Assembly (NCBI GenBank): GCA_023266575.1
Contig: JAHFPV010000003.1
Coordinates: forward strand, 1-64,000
Length of the DNA stretch: 64,000 bases
DNA from: Sphingobium sp.
Lineage (GTDB): Bacteria > Pseudomonadota > Alphaproteobacteria > Sphingomonadales > Sphingomonadaceae
Reading direction: 5' to 3'
In this document: in pieces, positions 59,324 through 64,000 of the stretch
How the letters are laid out: each line of letters begins with the position of its first letter
How positions within the stretch are numbered: position 1 is the first letter of the stretch
Program-made: the position numbers and the translations under genes
Notes under the pieces: generated by a model
The model's database searches: none
Seen by the model: the letters and a program-made list of their open reading frames with translations, nothing else
What the model was told of the DNA's origin: nothing

Positions 59324-60210
59324 TCGAACCGGCACCGGATGACAATGTCATCGACCTCGATGCGCTGGTCGACTGGTGCGAGAGTGCGGCCTTCGATCCC
59401 GGCTGCGAGGAAGGGCTGGCCGCTGCCGCGCCGATGCTGCGGGCGTTGGGACGCAACCGCGATTTCCTGGCAGACTTCGCCATCGCCGAACTCAAGACGC
59501 GCTGCGCGGGTCAGCGGCAGGCCAATCCCTATTCGGCGCAGGTCATGCTGCTTCGCCCTCCCAGGGGCAAATATGTGCTGCGTGCCGCCTTCTGGCCCGC
59601 CGAGCGCGACCATGTGGTGCGGATGAGTGGTCCTGCCCCCTTCCTCTATCATGTGCCGCATGATCATGGTTTTGACTTTCTGACCATCGGCTATCTGGGA
59701 CCGGGCTATGGCTCGGACTATTATGCCTATGACGGCGATGTCGCGGGCGCGGCGGGAGAGGTGGTGGCGCTACGTTTCGTGGAGCGAAGCCATTTGTCGC
59801 AGGGGCGGATGCTGCTCTACCGCGCCAATCGCGACATTCATGCGCAAGTGCCGCCCGATTCCCTGTCGGTCTCGCTCAACATATTGGCCAGCGCGCCCGA
59901 TCAGGGCTGGCGGCGGCAATATCGGTTCGACACTGTTCGCAGCACGATCGCCGAATGTATGACCGTGGCCAGCGCGCAATTGCTGCTGGAACTGGCGGTG
60001 GGGTGCGGCAGCGGCAATGCGATCGACCTGGCCCAGGATTTCGTCGCGCGCCATCCTGCCGACGCGATGCGGCGGACGGCGTGGGATGCGATCGGCACCG
60101 GGCTGACCGGCGTGGCGCGACTGGCGCATTGGGAATCGGGTGCGCGCAGCAGCAGCCCGCTGATCCGGTTCGCCAGTGAAGCGGCGCTGCAATCTGTCCA
60201 CAATGGATAG
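59311..60210 (+). CDS. Unknown cupin-like protein with helical C-terminus (second paralog)
   Basis: 299 residues, not recognised by family name. The N-terminus is acidic and helical (DNVIDLDALVDWCESAAFD). The middle (about 85-200) is a beta-rich core with a metal-site-like stretch FLYHVPHDHGFDFLTIGYLG (about 111-130), whose two His (HxH in PHDHG) resemble cupin motif 1. SQGRMLLYRANRDIHAQ could supply further ligands. The C-terminus (about 215-299) is helical (FVARHPADAMRRTAWDAIGTG), matching its upstream paralog. This copy has the clearer candidate metal site, so it may be the active partner. Confidence 0.75.
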   Translation: MPRLIEPAPDDNVIDLDALVDWCESAAFDPGCEEGLAAAAPMLRALGRNRDFLADFAIAELKTRCAGQRQANPYSAQVMLLRPPRGKYVLRAAFWPAERDHVVRMSGPAPFLYHVPHDHGFDFLTIGYLGPGYGSDYYAYDGDVAGAAGEVVALRFVERSHLSQGRMLLYRANRDIHAQVPPDSLSVSLNILASAPDQGWRRQYRFDTVRSTIAECMTVASAQLLLELAVGCGSGNAIDLAQDFVARHPADAMRRTAWDAIGTGLTGVARLAHWESGARSSSPLIRFASEAALQSVHNG

Positions 60211-60276
60211 GGATTGGCTTGTCTTTGCGCTGTGTCGGCGTTCGGATGCAGCGGGTCAGTTATTGGTGGATGACGG

Positions 60277-60873
60277 GTGGGCAGGCGGGTCGATTGTCAC
60301 GGATTGGGCAGTGATTTCGCACCGCTGGCACGGGCGCTGAGCGCGCGCGGCTTCGATCTGGCGATGCAGGGGGCGGGCGGCGATCCGCCACGGGTCAGCA
60401 TCAGCGATGCGACGATCCTCTGGCAGGGCGTGGACGATCCCGCCGCCCGCGCCCGCGCGCTGGAGGGGGGCGCGCAGGATGTTGTCGGCCCGTGGATGCA
60501 TGAGGGGGAAGCAGTGGCGCGGATCATCCGGCTGGCCCGCGACGACCAGCCCCGCTTGCGGGTGGGCGACCTGCTGATCCATCTGGTCGACCGGCAAGTC
60601 GAACGGGCGGGCCGGGCGATCCCGCTGTTGGCGCGCGAATATGCGCTGCTGCTGCATCTGGCGCGGCAGCCGGGGGAGGCGGTCAGCCGCGACGCGCTAT
60701 TACGCGCGGTATGGCGGCTGGAATTTGATCCCGGCACAAACAGTGTCGAGGTGCATATGTCGCGTCTGCGCGCCAAGATCGACCGGGGGCATGACTGGCC
60801 GCTGCTGCGGACGGTCAGGGGGCGGGGCTATGCGCTTTGCCCGGCTGGTGGTGGCGCGCCGTCCGGGGCGTAG
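60277..60873 (+). CDS. OmpR-type winged-helix regulator with degenerate receiver
   Basis: 198 residues. The C-terminal part (about 98-192) is an OmpR/PhoB winged helix: LLAREYALLLHLARQPGEAVSRD, LLRAVW, SVEVHMSRLRAKID, LRTVRGRGYAL. The N-terminal about 95 residues follow a receiver pattern only loosely (ILWQGVDDPAARARALEGGAQDVVGPW); the acidic pocket and phosphoacceptor context are not recognisable. It probably does not work by phosphorylation. The start is GTG 60277, because a stop lies two codons upstream in frame. It follows the paired cupin-like genes by 66 bases, and its end overlaps the convergent tetR by 46 bases. Confidence 0.82.
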   Translation: MGRRVDCHGLGSDFAPLARALSARGFDLAMQGAGGDPPRVSISDATILWQGVDDPAARARALEGGAQDVVGPWMHEGEAVARIIRLARDDQPRLRVGDLLIHLVDRQVERAGRAIPLLAREYALLLHLARQPGEAVSRDALLRAVWRLEFDPGTNSVEVHMSRLRAKIDRGHDWPLLRTVRGRGYALCPAGGGAPSGA

Positions 60874-61499
60874 GCGCGCAGGAACAGATCGACCGCCAGC
60901 ATGACATCTGCGTGCATCGCATCCGGCAATGGCTGGGCAATCTGTCCGAGCATTAATTGCTGATGACTGCCTGCCATGGTCAGGGCCATCAGCGTGCGCG
61001 CAGCGTCGGCTGGATCAGCCTGTCTGAGCTGGCCGCGATCCATCGCGCCTTGAATGAAGTCAGCGAGCAGGGCGCGTGTGTGTCGCGGCGCAAGCTCGAA
61101 GAAAATCCGGCTGAGTTCGGGAAATCGCGCGCCCTCTGCATAGATCAGCCGGTGCAAGGCGATGGCTTGTGCGGAGCAGACCTTGTCGAGCAGACTGCGG
61201 CAGGCGCGCAGCAGCGTTGGCTCCAGCAGGCCGCACGGATCGAGGATTTGCGAGAGTTGCACGCGATAGGCAGTGGCCACCCGATCAAGGACGGCAGAAA
61301 ATAGCTCTTCCTTTGACGGGAAGTGATTCCACAGCGTCCCCTTGGACCCGCCCAGCGCCGCTGCGATGCCCGACATGGTCGTCCCGGCATAGCCATGTTC
61401 CAGGAAATATCCTTCTGCAACCATAAGGATAGCGTCACGCCGGTCCAGTCGACGCGCTTCCCTTCGGCTGGGGGGAGAGGATGTATCCAGACATGTCAT
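60828..61499 (-). CDS. TetR family repressor
   Basis: 223 residues. The N-terminal helix-turn-helix (about 25-65) reads AILMVAEGYFLEHGYAGTTM, GSKGTLWNHFPSKEELFSAV. The C-terminal ligand-binding helical domain resembles the AcrR-type group (RFPELSRIFFELAPRHTRALLADF). It diverges from an outer-membrane efflux factor, and two copies of one operator-like sequence lie between them, so it very probably represses both. Its predicted promoter places the transcript start within a few bases of ATG 61499, so the message may be nearly leaderless, which fits the absence of a ribosome binding site. Confidence 0.88.
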   Translation of the reverse strand: MTCLDTSSPPSRREARRLDRRDAILMVAEGYFLEHGYAGTTMSGIAAALGGSKGTLWNHFPSKEELFSAVLDRVATAYRVQLSQILDPCGLLEPTLLRACRSLLDKVCSAQAIALHRLIYAEGARFPELSRIFFELAPRHTRALLADFIQGAMDRGQLRQADPADAARTLMALTMAGSHQQLMLGQIAQPLPDAMHADVMLAVDLFLRAYAPDGAPPPAGQSA

Positions 61500-61500
61500 T

Positions 61501-61585
61501 AAACCGTACCATAGAGTATGGTAATTTTGTTGACAAGGCCTCGCAACGGCGGCAATGGCAGTTTTCATACTGGATGGTACGGTTT
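61501..61585. promoter_or_regulatory. Two inverted TetR-type operators and tetR promoter
   Basis: Box A (61501-61522, plus) and box B (61585-61564, minus) share 18 of 22 bases; both begin AAACCGTACCAT and continue AGTATG. Box A contains the dyad TACCATA-GAG-TATGGTA (61507-61523). On the minus strand TTGTCA (61536-61531), 17 bases and TATGGT (61513-61508) form a tetR promoter that box A covers. Box B overlaps the approach to the efflux gene start at 61589. TTGACA at 61530-61535 may be its -35. Confidence 0.7.
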
Positions 61586-61588
61586 GTC

Positions 61589-63103
61589 ATGTCGGTGAGT
61601 CGCCTGTTTCCCCCCCAACGCTTACTGGTTCCGGTGAGCGCCCTGACGCTGCTGTCGGCGTGCGCGGCTGTGCCTGATCTTGGTCCCGCGCCTGCGATCC
61701 GCACGGCGCAGAGCGTTGCGGCGCAGGACAGTCTGCGCGCGCCCGACGCGGCCTGGCCGGGCGAGGGCTGGTGGACCGCCTATGGCGACCCGCAATTGAC
61801 CGCGCTGATAGAGGAAGGGCTGGCCAACGCGCCCGACATGGCGATTGCCGCCGCCCGCTTCGCGCAAGCGCAGGGCATGGCGCAACAGGCGGGCGCTGCG
61901 CTGCTGCCGTCGGTCGATCTGGACGCCAAGACGGGGACCACCAAGCAAAGCTACACTATGGGGCAACCCAAGGAATTTATTCCGCAGGGCTGGCTCGGCA
62001 CTGGTCAGGTGGCGCTCAATCTGGGCTTCGACCTTGATCTGTGGGGCCGGAACAAGGCCGCGCTGGCCGCCGCCACGTCGCAGGCGCGCGCGGCGCAGTT
62101 GGATGCGCAGCAGGCGCGGCTGGCGCTGACCACGGGGATTGCCGACGCCTATGCCGATCTGGCGCGGCTGTATGACGAAGCCGAATTGCAACAACGCACG
62201 CTCGATATCCGGGTTGCCAGCCAGAAGCTGGTCGCCGATCGCAGCCGCAATGGCCTTGAAACGCGCGGCAATCTGCGCCAGTCGGACGCGACCGTTGCGG
62301 CGGCGCGGGCGCAGCTGGCGGGCGCGCGAATGGCGATTGCGCTGCGCCAGCATCAGATTGCCGCGCTGGTCGGGGCCGGGCCGGATCGTGGCCTGGCGAT
62401 CACCCGCCCGCCCAAGGGCCGCTTGATGCCGGTCGGCCTGCCCGCCGATGTCACCACCAATCTGGTCGCCCGCCGCCCGGACATTGCCGCCGCGCTGGCC
62501 CGGACGGAAGCCGCAGCTAAACAGGTCAAGGTCGCCCGCGCCGATTTCTACCCGGCGGTGCGGCTGAGCGCGCTGATCGGGGTCCAGTCGCTGGGTTACA
62601 ACACTATGTTTAACGGCACCGGCGTCAACGGATCGGCCAAACCCTTCTATAACAGCCTGTTCGACAAGGATTCGCTGTTCGGCAGCGCCGGTCCTGCGAT
62701 CAGCCTGCCGATATTCCATGGCGGCGCGTTGCAGGGACAGTATCGCGGCGCGCGCGCCAGCTATGACGAGGCGGTGGCCAATTATGACAAGAGTGTGCTG
62801 GCCGCCTATCGCGACGTCGCCGATGCGCTGACCAGCCGCTGCACGCTCGACGATCGGCTGGTGGACGCCCGCGCGGCGCTGGCGGCGTCGCAGGACGCCT
62901 ATGGCATTGCGCGCAAACGCTATGATGGTGGTCTGTCCACCTATCTCGACGTGCTGAATGTCGAGGATCAGCTGATCGCTGCGCGCCGGTCCGTTTCCGC
63001 GCTGGAGGCCAGCGCCTTTTCGCTCGATATTGCCCTGATCCGTGCGCTGGGTGGCGGTTTCGTCGCCAGCGCCACCCTGCCCAAGGACGCTGCGCATGGC
63101 TGA
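61589..63103 (+). CDS. Outer-membrane efflux factor, NodT/TolC family
   Basis: 504 residues. A lipoprotein-type signal ends in LTLLSAC (Cys about residue 24). The two repeated outer-membrane efflux domains of the TolC/OprM/NodT class follow: WWTAYGDPQLTALIEEGL, IAAARFAQAQGMAQQAGAALLPSV, GFDLDLWGRNKAALAAATSQA, RRPDIAAALARTEAAAKQVKVARADFYP and YRDVADALTSRCTLDDRL. It forms the outer-membrane channel of a drug-type efflux system. Start 61589 is chosen because it gives the signal peptide. The adaptor gene starts inside its 3' end (8-base overlap). Confidence 0.9.
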   Translation: MSVSRLFPPQRLLVPVSALTLLSACAAVPDLGPAPAIRTAQSVAAQDSLRAPDAAWPGEGWWTAYGDPQLTALIEEGLANAPDMAIAAARFAQAQGMAQQAGAALLPSVDLDAKTGTTKQSYTMGQPKEFIPQGWLGTGQVALNLGFDLDLWGRNKAALAAATSQARAAQLDAQQARLALTTGIADAYADLARLYDEAELQQRTLDIRVASQKLVADRSRNGLETRGNLRQSDATVAAARAQLAGARMAIALRQHQIAALVGAGPDRGLAITRPPKGRLMPVGLPADVTTNLVARRPDIAAALARTEAAAKQVKVARADFYPAVRLSALIGVQSLGYNTMFNGTGVNGSAKPFYNSLFDKDSLFGSAGPAISLPIFHGGALQGQYRGARASYDEAVANYDKSVLAAYRDVADALTSRCTLDDRLVDARAALAASQDAYGIARKRYDGGLSTYLDVLNVEDQLIAARRSVSALEASAFSLDIALIRALGGGFVASATLPKDAAHG

Positions 63104-64000
63104 TGCCGCCCCCGAATTATCCGACACGCAACAGGCGGATCGCGCGACCGCGCGCAAGACCTGGCTGACCCGGCTGGCGTTGGCGGTGATCGTGCTGGGG
63201 CTGCTGTGGGCGGCATGGTATCTGCTGATCGGGCGCAACCATGTCAGCACGGACAATGCCTATGTGAACGCGGAAATGGCGCAGGTGACGCCGCTGATCT
63301 CCGCGCAGGTGACGCAGGTGCTGGTCAGCGATACCCAGGCGGTGAAGCGTGGTGACGTGCTGGTGCGGCTCGACCCGACCAATGCGCGCATCGCCATTGC
63401 CCAGGCACAGGCCGATCTGGCCGAAGCGCGCCGGAAATTTCGCCAGAGCAGCGCGACCAGCAATGCGCTGGAAGCGCAGGTCGATGCACGCGGCGCGGAC
63501 ATTGCACAGGCGCGCGCCCAGCTGGCGACGGCACAGGCCAATGTCGACAAGGCGCGGATCGACCTGCAACGGCGCGAGGCGCTGGTGGGCGAAGGCGCGG
63601 TGTCGGGCGATGAAGTGACCAGCGCGCGCACCGCCTATGCCGCCGCGCGCGCCGCGCTGGACCTTGCCCGCGCGGGCGTCACCACGGCGCAGGCGACGCG
63701 CAGCGCGGCGAGCGGGCAGCTGGCCGCCAATGATGCGCTGGTCAGCGGATCGAGCGTTGATACCGATCCGGGCGTGATGGTGGCGCAGGCCAAGCTGGAC
63801 GCGGCCAAGCTGGACCTGGACCGCACGGTGATCCGCGCGCCGATCGACGGTGTCATCACCAAGCGGCAGGTGCAGGTCGGCCAGCGCGTCGCGCAGGGCA
63901 GCCCGATCATGACGATCGTGCCGCTGGCGCAGGCCTATGTCGACGCCAATTTCAAGGAACGCCAGCTGCGCCAGGTGAAGGTGGGGATGCCTGCCACGGT
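63096..64000 (+). CDS. EmrA/HlyD-type efflux adaptor (3' end outside window)
   Basis: The visible part has 301 residues with no stop before the window end. An N-terminal cytoplasmic stretch is followed by one membrane anchor (LALAVIVLGLLWAAWYLLI, about residues 28-46). A lipoyl half follows (HVSTDNAYVNAEMAQVTPLI, VLVRLDPTNARIAIAQAQAD), then a long alpha-helical hairpin (about 100-215) and the second lipoyl half (LDLDRTVIRAPIDGVITKRQV, VGQRVAQGSPIMTIVP). This is the EmrA pattern, so an EmrB-type MFS pump probably follows beyond the window. ATG 63096 lies within the end of the outer-membrane factor gene. Confidence 0.9.
   Translation, partial: MADAAPELSDTQQADRATARKTWLTRLALAVIVLGLLWAAWYLLIGRNHVSTDNAYVNAEMAQVTPLISAQVTQVLVSDTQAVKRGDVLVRLDPTNARIAIAQAQADLAEARRKFRQSSATSNALEAQVDARGADIAQARAQLATAQANVDKARIDLQRREALVGEGAVSGDEVTSARTAYAAARAALDLARAGVTTAQATRSAASGQLAANDALVSGSSVDTDPGVMVAQAKLDAAKLDLDRTVIRAPIDGVITKRQVQVGQRVAQGSPIMTIVPLAQAYVDANFKERQLRQVKVGMPAT

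Noticed and set aside
60204-60341. 46-codon open frame before the winged-helix regulator
   Set aside because: It begins with an ATG overlapping the preceding stop but has no ribosome binding site or recognisable feature and runs into the regulator in another frame. A frameshifted N-terminus was considered, but the joined sequence gave no better receiver domain.
1-64000. CRISPR arrays, tRNA or rRNA genes, insertion sequences
   Set aside because: Scanning by eye found no regularly spaced direct repeats, no T-loop-type GTTCGAATCC context in intergenic DNA and no transposase motifs. A tRNA or covariance-model search could not be run, so a missed small RNA remains possible.

Overview
The window is GC-rich, densely coding bacterial chromosome and reads as a member of the Sphingomonadales (Alphaproteobacteria; Sphingobium- or Sphingomonas-like). 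The basis is protein-family content and gene order: a GH68 levansucrase-type enzyme without a signal peptide as in Zymomonas, a DUF2066-hdaA-ppk-ppx operon, argH-lptM-lysA, and a chaperedoxin-LON-Trm112 operon. No plasmid, phage or insertion-sequence genes, rRNA, tRNA or CRISPR array were recognised. Several families of short palindromic intergenic repeats are present.

Layout. 1-6.0 kb is a sugar locus: FucP-type MFS transporter, periplasmic mutarotase, SMP-30 lactonase, ROK fructokinase, and GH68 sucrose-splitting enzyme behind a perfect LacI-type operator. 6.0-16.2 kb holds a small membrane protein, the Kup potassium transporter, an ABC-F ATPase, an exported TPR-CHAT protein, cysS, a BI-1 family membrane protein and a zinc-ribbon protein. 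16.2-26.7 kb has polA, a membrane LytTR regulator, a 30-residue membrane peptide, a class A beta-lactamase, an alpha/beta hydrolase, nadB, a DUF559 gene bracketed by inverted palindromic repeats, an ABC ATPase and a purN-YjbR fusion.

26.7-40 kb: purM diverges from DUF2066-hdaA-ppk-ppx. Then come yhhQ, argB, an HNH protein, DUF1993, a STAS-like protein, yggT-DUF167-folD, an NTF2-like exported protein and marC. 40-50 kb: an OmpA/glycine-zipper protein, a CNNM/CBS transporter, a SnoaL-like protein, a membrane-anchored cytochrome c, pheA, a fatty acid hydroxylase, DUF2141, MipA, and cnoX-LON-trm112.

48.7-53.1 kb is an unusual export module: a TonB receptor, a Tat-exported PLP enzyme and a RidA with a signal peptide. 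53.3-57.6 kb: tlpA is divergent from, and start-overlapped with, argH-lptM-lysA, followed by a siroheme-synthase-like protein with a truncated methyltransferase domain. 57.6-60.9 kb is the least explained part: a response regulator divergent from a 46-residue acidic peptide, two translationally coupled related proteins (cupin-like core plus helical C-terminus), and an atypical winged-helix regulator. 60.8-64 kb: a TetR repressor diverges from an efflux operon (outer-membrane factor plus EmrA-type adaptor, cut by the window end), with two copies of one operator between them.

The best candidates for something undescribed are the peptide plus paired cupin-like module (58.3-60.9 kb), the periplasmic PLP/RidA/TonB module (48.7-53.2 kb), and the DUF559 gene whose ends are built from inverted palindromic repeats (24.2-24.7 kb).
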